Of a stretch of DNA of 64,000 nt, positions 24,001 through 33,800 are shown in pieces. Below the pieces are notes generated by a model that was not told the DNA's origin, did not search any database, and saw only the letters and a list, made by a program, of their open reading frames with translations. How positions within the stretch are numbered: the first letter of the stretch is position 1; each line of letters begins with the position of its first letter. The position numbers were made by a program, and so were the translations under genes. The stretch comes from Apteryx mantelli. Lineage: Eukaryota; Chordata; Aves; Apterygiformes; Apterygidae. The DNA lies in the NCBI RefSeq assembly GCF_036417845.1, contig NC_089981.1, positions 575,501 to 639,500 of the forward strand, in the 5' to 3' direction.

Positions 24001-26589
24001 CCTCAGGGTTTCTTTGCAATACACAGTGCCACAAGAACGCTCCTTACTGCTTCTGCTCTCCTCAGACTAAAGGAGAACAGCTGAAAAGGCCAAACTCCAC
24101 AGAATAGGACATGCAATAAAAAGCATCTTTTTGTGACTTGTGAACCAGTGATGGGAGTTCTCATGGCATATAGTTCACTCCAGACTGGTTGATTCTTCTC
24201 TACGCCAACAAATTTCTGCATCTTTTTGTTAGGAAAATGCTTGGAGGTGCACCTGTGCCTCCTGGAGGGCCTGCATCTCTCCTCTGACTACAGAAGAAAC
24301 CTAAACTTTTGGATGGATAAAGAGAGAGCAGAGGAGCCCCCTCCTTGGTCTTCCACTGTGGATATGTCAGTACCGCAAGGAAAAATTCTGGAATGCTAAA
24401 ACCAGTAAAATACTGGGAAAGCCCACAAGAAGCAAGAGTAAGAGAGCAGTGGACAACAACATAAGGGAAGGTTAACAGAGCTGGGCTGAGAGGCTAAGAG
24501 ATGAAGCTGGCACAGCTGCTAGAAGAAGAAACCACAGTGTCCTCTGCCAGTGGCCAAAAGCCAGCATGGAAATTTCAAAACAGTAAATGGGCCCAACAGA
24601 TGCAGTAAGAGAGAAAATGCTGTCATGCAAGGGAGAAGAGCAAAACGTGAGGGCAGCTCACTGTGCAGGTCATCTTGAGAAGACCTGGTCACACCCCAGG
24701 CTTCAATATTTGAAGAAAACACGCACAAGACAGGCGTGATGCTAACACTGGCCTGTCTGAAATGCTAGACATTTAATACAACAACACTCAACGCACAGCC
24801 TCATGGAAAGGGAAAATAGCTAATTTCATCCACTTCCACCCTCACCCCATGCATTCCCCAGCACCAAAATGTGTGTAGTCCAGGACCTGGCCAGGGTCAC
24901 TGGGTGACACACAGGACAAGGAGCACTGGCTGTTGAGACCTCACTACATCCCTTAGGTTTGTCTTAGCTGGTGGTTCCCTCTCAAATACTGAAGAAAAAT
25001 AGGCAATTCTATAGGTTCCTGTCTGTGTTAGATTCCCCACAGAATAAACCACCTTCTATGAATCCTCTCTCCACTGACTCTAGAGAGAGCCTCCCTGGAA
25101 AACTTAAGGAGCATTTAAGGTTTTTTTAAGTCGAGCTAGAGAAATCCCATCCTTTACTGTAAAAAAAAATGCTCTGTGGAGAATCTCAAAACACCAAAGA
25201 TTCAAATTAACCAGGTTTCCCCTTCATGTGCATTTCATCAAATAAACTAAGAAAATTAACAAAAACAGAAAGGCAGAAAACAAGTTCATGCCACATCCCC
25301 AACTAATGTCTAGTAAGATTTACTAAATCTTAGAAAAAAAATGACCATTTCTTTATGAACTCAGTGTACTAATTTGAAAAGACAGTGATGTTTTCAGCTG
25401 TCCTTCCCATATGCAGCAGGGAATTCCCAGTCTTTCTGTTAGTTGATATATATTTATCTATATATCCCAGCTGAGTGGCTGAAGGGAGATGTATGTAATC
25501 ATTTCTGAGTTGAAACTGGGGTTGAGGCTACAGGTCACATCCATTTCAGCCAGCCTGCCCAGGCAATTGGTGGCTAGGGAATAGCCTGCCTCCTTCCCAC
25601 TCCAGCAGATCATTATTGCGAAACATTCCAGTACAAGTCAAGATGATTCAGAATGCTATATTTAGCCTTCAAATAATAAAAAAACCCTTGAAGTCGGCAC
25701 ACAATAGTCTCTCAGGAACAGACACGTAACTTCTAAGAAATCAGATGTATATGCATGTAACGATTTTGTAAGACAGCCGGAGTATTTCATTTCTGGATGG
25801 TTAAGATATCTGAAGAATGACTGGAAGGCTTCATTCACAAATTCTCGTGGCTTTGCTGATACAGAGTATTACAGACGCACATACACGTATGCCTGCTCCC
25901 AGACTGGTCCTGGGTCCCTGGTCCATCCCCACCTTAAGTTCCACATCCAAGAATGATGCACTAAAGATGTTTTTTCACTACTGACTCTGCAAATTGGAAG
26001 CCAGACCCCCGCCAAAGTCTAATTAGGGTGGTTGTGGTGACCATTGTGGTTTTGCTTGTCTTCAGGAAGCTAGGATGTGGCTGACAAATTAGCTTAGAAG
26101 AATAGAGGCTGCCAAATGCAGAGAATGGACCGTATGACTAGTTTTACAAGGAGGCCACTGGGATAATCAAGGGTAAGATATGGAGATTTTCATTTGGAGC
26201 TGAACAGGAGCTATGGAGAAGGAGAAAGTCTGGGAATAGGAAGGAGCGTGATAACTGTACATGAACTGAGACACGTGAGGAACCACAGAGCCCACCATAC
26301 CTCACTAAGTCGAGGATGAAATGTCAGCAAGGGTACAGGCCAATGAAGGAAAGGGACAAGGGTCTGAAGTCCCACGATCTACCCTTGCAGTATCCATGGA
26401 GAGCAGGAAACCGGAGTGCCATCTTGCGTTTACTTCGTGCCACAGTTCCTCCTGAATTACCTCACAGGGTGGCTACAGGGTCCATGGGGTACAGGGACAG
26501 GGCAGGTGGCCTCCCACTGTCCTCTCACCCATGATGCCTTCATGCAGAAATAACACTAAGACACCTGTAGTGCTAGGCCACAAATACGC
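18036..26589. other. Long intergenic stretch without recognised gene
   Basis: About 8.5 kb without a gene I can support. It should contain the promoter and noncoding first exon of the 17-kb receptor. AT-rich patches occur at 20.85-21.0, 21.6-22.3 and 25.1-25.5 kb. A poly(A) run lies at 21.27 kb. Short open frames here have no domain signature. Confidence 0.5.
21265..21282. repeat. Poly(A) tract
   Basis: An 18-base A run is seen directly. No retrocopy or SINE body could be recognised immediately upstream. Confidence 0.85.
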
Positions 26590-27345
26590 AGAAACATGAT
26601 GAATCTGTCACCACCTCAGAGATGGTTAGGAGGTGACCAGACATGCCGATGAAGATCCATTCCTTGTAGCTTCTGACTAAGATGTAAATAAAGGGGTTGA
26701 TGTTGCTTTTGACAGAGCTGGCAGGACAAATACATCGGTGGGTTAAACCAAAGTAGGTCACAGGCTAGAGAAAGTTCTGAGCAGTGACTGGAACAGTGAA
26801 GAAGAGGGAAAAGTACTTACATGAAAATCTTCCCAGCCAACAGCACTCAGAACAATGTCAGACCTCAGAGAACAAGATGATGCTGGAAAGGACCATGAGT
26901 GGAGCAAAAATGAGGAAACTGAGAACATACATGGGGATTAAGGCCAGTCGTCAGCCTTTCAGCATGTCAGAAGCACATGGGAAATGCACTAGTCCTACGA
27001 AAGAGCAGGAGAGAGCCCGGAGCAAGGCATGGCCAGTGGCATCAGCTACAAGAAGGACAGGAGACAGACAAGCACCTCTCATTGCCAAGGGAGCTACAGA
27101 CCCATGCTATGTGACCACAAAGAGCAGCTCAAATGACCTCTCAATGCCGGAAGTGTTACTGTCTTAAGAACACACCAGAAAAATGATGAGGAAATCAGCA
27201 TGGAAGGGGAGGAAGCCAGAGATGGCAACAGCCACATTCAGGGTCCCAGTGGTGAAGGAATTCCTTCTAACATGGCATCTGTGAAACCACACAGTGATCC
27301 CATTTTCCACCAGTCCACGCTGGCACATTAGCCATCTCCAACAGA
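26590..27345 (-). pseudogene. Decayed near full-length MRGPR pseudogene
   Basis: Reading on the minus strand from high to low coordinates, the family blocks appear in the correct order. CQRGLVENGITVWFHRCHVRRNSFTTGTLNVAVA (about 27330-27210) is TM1, loop 1 and TM2. A degraded TM3 end with the 'caagcacctctcattgcc' equivalent of the ERC region lies at about 27080. A TM4 block ('gagcccggagcaaggcatggcc') lies near 27020. TM5 DNA lies at about 26950-26880, a TM6 trace at about 26800, and SSVKSNINPFIYILVRSYKEWIF (about 26740-26650) is TM7. Multiple stops and frame changes separate the blocks. The parental type cannot be decided by eye. Confidence 0.85.
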
Positions 27346-28687
27346 GCATGCATGAGAAATATCCGAACGATATAGGCAAAGAGCAGGAGAAAAAAAGGGG
27401 GAAGGCAGTTTGGGACATAACAACACTTTGGACTGTGGAAGGGAGAAGTAAAAAAAACAATAAAATATGGTAACAGCCCGGGGAGGGGACTCTAAAAGGG
27501 CTCTTGTCTGTCCTTCCATCCTCCCCTGCCTGACTTGGCCTTCCAGTTTGTTATGCAAGACCAGAATCATGGCAAGAGCTGATTTGTAGGCCATGTGTCT
27601 GAGCAGGTAGGATCAGCGGGCAAAACTGAGCCTTGGGCTAGCATGGCACTGCAGGCGTAGCTCTGTCTGTCTTGTCATGGCTTGTTATTAAGGAATGTTA
27701 TATTGCTGCTGTGAATTGAGCTGAAGCAAGAAATATTCTGGATCTGAGACGCTCCTGATAGTGTGGAGCAATGACAAAAGGATCCTGGAAAGACCAACCA
27801 CAGCTATACGTCCCCAGCTTTGCATTTAATGTGTTTAAATTTCATGAATGTGGAATATCCAAAACCACAGCTGATGAGATAGGCCTGTCGTTCCCACCAA
27901 CATTTCTATGATTCAGTTGATCTATGGCTTGTAGGCCTAATGGCAAGAACTCGTCCCATCTAAATTTAGGCTCAAGTTGGAAAGGAATACAAATTTGGAG
28001 TGCAGATCCCCTCCGCATTCAATGCAAAGAGAATAGTTCCTTCTCAGGGAAGGAGAGTGTCTTGCTGCTCAGAAGAGCTGTCAGTCGGTGCTTCATTTTG
28101 TGCCTTGACTACAGAAGGAAACAAGGGTCTGAATTTAATCTGGATCCATAAATGGACATTTCATTTCAATAGTCAAAGGGTGGGGAGAAAAGTTTTGGCT
28201 GCTAAGTCATGAGGAGCTTTTCTCCACGGTCTCCCAGCTCCATTTCTAGGAGATATGGGAAGAGCAACACTCTCATGGAGCCCTCAATGAATGGCCCCGG
28301 GACACTGCTTTCCCCCAGCATCTATCCCCTTCCTGCTTCTGCTCTGCATCCTTCACTCCCTGCCCATCCTTTCTCACACTAAGTCACAAAGACGACATGC
28401 TAGTGCTATCTTGGCTCCCCTGACCCCTCCCAGAGCCTCAGGCCTGTCACATCCCCAAATAGACCATCCCACTCCCAGCATGTGACTAGAGGCCCCATCT
28501 GCACACAGCCAGGACTGGGGTAGCTCTTACAGATCCTGTTGCGGCCAACCAGCTGGAGGGATGGGAAGTTCCCCCATAAGGATAAGGATGGACATACCCA
28601 GCTTGGGAGCAAGTGCCCAGACAGAGAAGGGAAAGCTCTGTCAGGCTTTCCCATTCTTCTCCCACCACCTCCCAAACCATCACTCTG
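27346..28687. other. Intergenic stretch
   Basis: No gene is recognised. A short possible CR1 tail near 27.9 kb is listed separately. The last few hundred bases lead into a truncated receptor copy. Confidence 0.5.
27885..27916 (+). mobile_element. Possible CR1 3' terminal scrap
   Basis: The words 'cgttcccaccaacatttctatgattc' resemble the terminal CR1 segment (ccttccaaccc..accattctatgattc). The fragment is very short and diverged, so chance similarity is quite possible. Confidence 0.25.
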
Positions 28688-29055
28688 AAGGGTCACCTCC
28701 CCACCCGTCCTTTTGCCTCTGTGTCCTCAGCCCTCACTGCTTCCCCCATCACCCAGGACCCTGGACATGTCTTGGTAGCCCGCCGGGGGTCCCGCTTTTC
28801 CAGCACGGGAAGCAGGCGAGAGGCTGCACAGCTCAGCCCCCAGCATCTTGGAGTCACTAACTCAATTTTCTCTGATCACAGCCGAGAGCCCAGATCACAT
28901 AACACCCAGCCCAGCCTTCCTGGGAATGGAGCTGAACCACACGTACCTGCCACCTGCACAGCCCACGCTAGCGGACGATGAAGATTACAAATGTGCGATA
29001 GATATCTCTGATATGGCCCTGGATGGTGCCACGCTGCTCATCTGCCCGTGCGGGC
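28688..29055 (+). pseudogene. Truncated 5' copy of the 32/37-kb receptor pair
   Basis: From 28688 this stretch is nearly identical to the reverse complement of 38045-38402, and from about 28762 also to 32031-32325. It includes the upstream sequence, the acceptor (tctctgatcacag) and the start codon (28926). It encodes MELNHTYLPPAQPTLADDED and continues to ATLLICPCG in TM1, where homology stops abruptly at about 29055. Unrelated DNA then brings a stop codon within eight residues. The remaining six TM segments are missing, so this is a partial duplicate. It is closer to the 37-kb gene in its upstream flank and at Asn4, but matches the 32-kb gene at other positions, giving a mosaic pattern. Confidence 0.9.
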
Positions 29056-29313
29056 CCCATGAGGAGGTGGTCTGGTGACTGGGACAGAAGTAGGGAAAAC
29101 AAAGTGTATCTTTGCGCTTGATCATAATCAAGGAATGTTTGACCTTTTCAGTGTTTATCAGTCCAGCAACTAAGTCAATTTAAAGATGTTTCCATCTCCA
29201 AACAGAAGAAAACTTGCTTCTCTCAGTGAGGATGGGTATACCTCCTATAATTAATAGTCATCATGTTTAATAGATTATTAACGTGTGAAGTCAATGTCTG
29301 AATATGTAATACA

Positions 29314-29316
<3 letters not shown>

Positions 29317-29351
<35 letters not shown>
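29317..29351. repeat. (TG)n microsatellite
   Basis: A perfect TG run of about 34 bases followed by a TATA-rich tail is seen directly. Confidence 0.95.
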
Positions 29352-29354
<3 letters not shown>

Positions 29355-30913
29355 CATATATGCATGTAAATTTGTATATTTATAAAATGTGATATTTGGA
29401 GTGCAACAAGAAGCTAAGGTGTAGAAATGCTTACCATAGTAAATTGAATGTTAAAAGATATCTTGCTTTTAAGTGCAGGTTTACAACACTGCAATTAGAA
29501 AGACTGCGCTGTTTGGAAAGTGTGCTATAAGGAATATTTTTAAAGGATTGTATATAAATTGATAGGTAGGAAATAGCACATGATCAAAACCAGAGGTTCT
29601 TGAATTGTGAAGATACACTGATAATCAAAATATTACATGTGTGCATAAGATTTAAAAGTTCCTTTGTTATATAGGAGCTATTCAGATAATTTTAGAAACG
29701 TGCAGCAATAGTATTAGAAAAAAAGGTATTGCAAACAGCAGGGCCATACATGCTCAAGTCCACACACTCCCTCAGGGTACCTAACCTCCATATTTCCTGT
29801 AGTAACCTCAGTCCCTCTGAGGCTTGCACCAAGCATCAAGATTGCTGAGTTATCGAACTAGATGGAACTTTCTGAATAATTTGCTCAAAGGATGTCACCA
29901 AAGCGCAAATCAGCCTGCAAGATATATCTCCAAAGACCTTCACCTGCAGCCACCAGGTGATTCTGACTTAATAAATTGGACTTAAACATCATTCATCCTC
30001 TTTCTAATCAGCCTATAACTTTGTATGTGGGATCCAACTCTGTGCATACACTGTATGTGCACACACCATGGTTAACCTTCATTTTAATACAGAAAGTGAC
30101 TGATAATATGTGATTTTGTAATATAACCTACATTGAAGAAAGTGATTTTAATGATACAAAATCCTTAGAAGTTACTCTGATTTTACAGAAATCGTTGAAA
30201 CCGGAATTATTTGACGAGATAAATCTGGTGCCTTTAGGGGTAAGTTTTACGCATTTACAAGATGTTTTAGAATACCCTAAGGCTACTGCAGCAATTAAAC
30301 AGGTAGTCTGGCTACCAGGACAGAAATTAACAGTACATCACAGTAACAAAGATATCACAAGCTGCTAAGGTAATAGAAGAGGCAAGGCACTACTCATGAT
30401 TGGGAATCCTTCCTAGGAAGGTCTTTCTACAGCTACATGCACTTTGAACCTAGATTTACATGCCACAGTTGTCATTTTTGTCATCATAATGATGATGTTA
30501 CTGGGGCAAATCAGACTGGCTATAAAATTAAGGCCTTGGCAAACGGAATAGTGGCTATACAGTGAAGTGAAAAGCTGCAGGCCACCCACAGACCTGTCCA
30601 GGTTATCGTGAGGCGAGGCCAGTTAGGGGAGGGTGAATGCCTCCAAGAAGACCCATTGCTCAGTCCTCATCCATAGGAGGGTTTGCAGCATCTTTGCTGA
30701 ACTCAGTACCAACTGCGCATGGTATGTGGACTACCAGAAGGGTGGAATTGAGCAAAAATAACTGTTAGCATACCCAGGAATGAGAAGGAGGAAACTCCCA
30801 CCAACAACATCATACTCCTGGTGAAGAACGGGGAATGCTTACAGTTCATCCTAACAGCACGTTGGAAGGGTGAATGTAACACCAGAGAAAGGGGTGGATG
30901 CTAGAAAGCTGGT

Positions 30914-31790
30914 GTGTAATAATTGTAATTATATTATTAAGGGGAATTATCAATAATTAATCTGGAATATAAGCGTTAGTATAATTGTAACCTGAGACTG
31001 AAAGTAATTGTTTGTTGTACTTTGATTATACTGTTAAAACATCAGTTAGACTAACAACAAATGCTAATCCTCGACTCTGCTTTGAACATGTGTTCCCTTG
31101 TAGCTATAGGAGATTTTAATGACAACCCCCACACACTCTTCTCAGAAGGGGAGTTGCTTCTGAGAAGCACACAGCCACTCCTCTGATAGCTCATTACAGA
31201 AGTTTTTGTGCTGGAGGGTTCTTCAAGGGGCGCGTAATATTCACTCTGAGATATCAGATGCTATGGGGCTGGGAAGTCCTGCAAAGGACAGAAAGAGGAA
31301 TGAAGCATCACAGAAACCTGTCAAGTAGGGGAGAAATGGGAAGATGATACAAGCAAACAATTAGCAAGATAGTCATTGCAGCTAGTAGAGTGTTTTTAAT
31401 CAGAAGTGCACTAGGAGCCCTTCACAAAATTCTGCTTGCAGCAGCTCTGGCAACAACCACTTCCTTTGTGGCAAAAAAAACAATATAAGTAGAAACAAGG
31501 AAGCAGAGCTCTGACGTAGCCCATAGTTATAAAACCATTCTCTTCTCCCTTACGACCCACACTGCGATTCTGGAAAGCTGGTGTGCACACTGTGGAGAGG
31601 GCTTACCGGGGACAAGACAAGGAGAAGATCAAGAATAATAATATTGGGGATCTCCTGGCACCCTGGGGAGCACATTCTTCCTCACTTACCTCTCCTGGAA
31701 GATTGGAATCGGGACATGGATTCGAAGGGAGCGTGAGATGCGGAGACGCTAACGCTGATCTGCCCAAGCCCAGCTAGTAAGAAAGCCCTT
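30914..31790 (+). mobile_element. Possible old LTR-like segment
   Basis: The segment starts TGTAATAA after a purine-rich stretch. It contains a TATAAAA box near 31.53 kb, and the phrase 'gaaagctggtgtg' recurs about 670 bases apart. These features recall a long terminal repeat of an old retroviral relative. No matching second LTR and no identifiable coding part was found, so the family is unnamed and the call is weak. If real, it is a fossil. Confidence 0.2.
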
Positions 31791-32195
31791 CTCTGCTGAT
31801 TCACCAAAGCTAACGGTTAAGTGCCATGTTTTTCTTCATCCCTATCTCACTTTTCTTTCCTCTAGCTTCCACTGCCAATAATTAAATCCCTCCCACGCAC
31901 TCCTGGCAACTTGCAGTGCTCTTTCCTTATGTTCTTTCACCCTGCCTTGCTCTTCTTCACCCTGCTCCGAGAATCGGTCCATCCCATCATATACGTCTCT
32001 CCCATCCCCACGATACCTATAGCTTCTGTCCCCTGGACATGTCTTGGTTGCCCGCCAGGGGTCCTGCTTTTCCAGCACGGGGAGGAGGCGAGAGGCTGCA
32101 CAGCTCAGCCCCCAGCATCTTGGAGTCACTAACTCAATTTTCTCTGATCACAGCCGAGAGCCCAGATCACGCCACCCAGCCCAGCCTTCCTGGGA

Positions 32196-33149
32196 ATGGA
32201 GCTGGACCACACGTACCTGCCGCCTGCACAGCCCACAATAGCGGACGATGAAGATTACAAATGTGCGATAGATATCTCTGATATGGCCCTGGATGGTGCC
32301 ACGCTGCTCATCTGCTCATGCGGGCTGGTGGGGAATGGGGCTGTCCTCTGGGTCCTTGGCTTCTGCATCCGCAGGAATCCCATCACCGTCTACATCCTCA
32401 ACCTGGCCTTTGCAGACTTCACCTTCCTCCTCTCCATGCTCACCTCAGCCCTGTTAAATATCCTGGAGAACATCTCCTGCTCCCCTTCAGAGTTCCTGAT
32501 CTACCTGAGGCCACTTTGGCTGCTGTCTTTCTGTGCCTACAACATGGGCTTATATCTCCTGACAGCCATTAGCGTTGAGAGGTGTGCGTCCATCCTGTGT
32601 ACCAACAGCCACCACTGCCGCTGCACCAAGCGCTTGTCACGCATCAGGTGTGCCCTGCTCTGGACTCTTTCCATCTCTGTAGTTGCTGCAGTGACTTTTC
32701 TCTGCCTGTTTCGCCAACATGAGCATTGCCAGCTGGCTCTCATCTCCATGTATGTCCTCAATTTCCTCATCTTTGCCCCAGCCATGGTCATTTCCAATGT
32801 GATCCTCTTCATTAAGATCCTATGTGGCTCCCAGCATCATCAACCCAAGAAGCTCTACATCGTTATCTTCCTCACAGTCCTCTTCTTTCTCATCTTTGCC
32901 ATTCCCCTCAGCATCTGGAACTTCCTACAGCAGTTTAACTATGTTGTTGGCCAGTCCCAGATTTTTTTCTTGCTAGCCTGTATCAACAGCAGCATCAACC
33001 CGTTTATCTACTTCCTGGTGGGGAGCTGCAGGAGGCATTGCTCCTTGGTCTCTTTGAAGGTCGCCTTCCAGAGGGTCTTTGAGGAGTTGGGAGATAACAC
33101 AGCATGCAGTGAGGATACTACAATGGACACACTAGCCCCAGCCTGTTAA
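32196..33149 (+). CDS. MRGPR-family GPCR, left member of the inverted pair
   Basis: A single-exon Mas-related class A receptor of the plasma membrane, 317 residues. The coding exon begins after the acceptor tctctgatcacag (exon from 32154), and the ATG has context ggaATGG. Seven TM segments carry ATLLICSCGLVGNGAVLW, the TM2 Asp in NLAFADFTFLL, LTAISVERC, MVISNVILFIK, and CINSSINPFIYFLVGS. It is nearly identical to the 37-kb gene except in intracellular loop 2. There it has CTNSHHCRCTKRLSRIR where the other three intact members keep the family's W-x-C/R-C-x-RP pattern. It also differs in the C-tail after VFEE, which is longer and unrelated (ends TLAPAC). Asp4 destroys the NHT glycosylation site present in its twin, and the NIS sequon in the first extracellular loop is kept. 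Expression and ligand are unknown. Confidence 0.92.
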   Translation: MELDHTYLPPAQPTIADDEDYKCAIDISDMALDGATLLICSCGLVGNGAVLWVLGFCIRRNPITVYILNLAFADFTFLLSMLTSALLNILENISCSPSEFLIYLRPLWLLSFCAYNMGLYLLTAISVERCASILCTNSHHCRCTKRLSRIRCALLWTLSISVVAAVTFLCLFRQHEHCQLALISMYVLNFLIFAPAMVISNVILFIKILCGSQHHQPKKLYIVIFLTVLFFLIFAIPLSIWNFLQQFNYVVGQSQIFFLLACINSSINPFIYFLVGSCRRHCSLVSLKVAFQRVFEELGDNTACSEDTTMDTLAPAC

Positions 33150-33741
33150 AGTCTTTCCACTGTTCTGCTTCATGCCTCTGGACAAAGGATGAGGGTTTTC
33201 TTAGGTAACAGGATTAAATAAATTTGTCTGTATTAATTTTCCTAAAGTCACCCACCCACAGTGTAATTCTATTCCCTGGAGGAAACCTGGGCTGAGCTAT
33301 GTAGAAGGTCAATACGGGGAAACAAGCTCTACGGGGAGAAAGTGTGTTGGTGCACAGCTTTTCTGCACCCCCATCAGCCCACACCAATTCCAAATGTACT
33401 ATTTCCCCCCTAACAGAAACATGCCGCAGAGGACCATGTTCCCATCTCACACACCGTCAAGTAGCACAGCTTCTGCTGACTGGGGTGGGCATCGCATTTG
33501 GGAAACGCTGACCCATATTCAGACTCGGGGGTAAACCATAGTCAATGTCCTAAGCTCTTCTCTCCTGTCTCACCTCCAACCCCACACAGGTTGTCCCAAA
33601 TTCTGCTCCCCTCCTATTTCTAGAAGTGCTGACTGGGGAGGTTGGAGGGGTCATCACCCCCCCAACAACACTCTGCTGATGCCCCTCAGCCCTCCCATCG
33701 CATGGATACTCCTTTCCTGTATCTCACTGCTGCTTGATATC

Positions 33742-33747
33742 AATAAA
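33742..33747 (+). terminator. Polyadenylation signal AATAAA, 32-kb receptor
   Basis: AATAAA lies in 'gatatcaataaacag', followed by a T/G-rich stretch ('tcgatttgtgtcc'). The same arrangement is mirrored at 36404-36409 for the twin gene. Conservation in both arms supports its use. An earlier AAATAAA near 33.22 kb is an alternative. Confidence 0.65.
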
Positions 33748-33800
33748 CAGCATTGCACACCCCTGAACTGCCTTCGATTTGTGTCCAAGCACTTGCCAGA

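Larger units (their letters stand above)
29056..32023. other. AT-rich stretch between receptor copies
   Basis: This stretch begins exactly where receptor homology breaks off and ends where the 32-kb copy begins. It is AT-rich and contains a (TG)n run at 29.32 kb. I recognise no gene. Part of it (30.1-31.8 kb) has a retroelement-like look, listed separately with low confidence. Confidence 0.5.
32024..33800 (+). repeat. Left arm of large inverted duplication
   Basis: The sequence from just 5' of the receptor coding exon to just past its polyadenylation signal matches the reverse complement of about 36350-38330. Identity is high from upstream of the ATG through most of the coding exon. It is lost from the last codons to about 33.65 kb, and resumes around 'tgctgcttgatatcaataaacag'. 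Confidence 0.9.
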
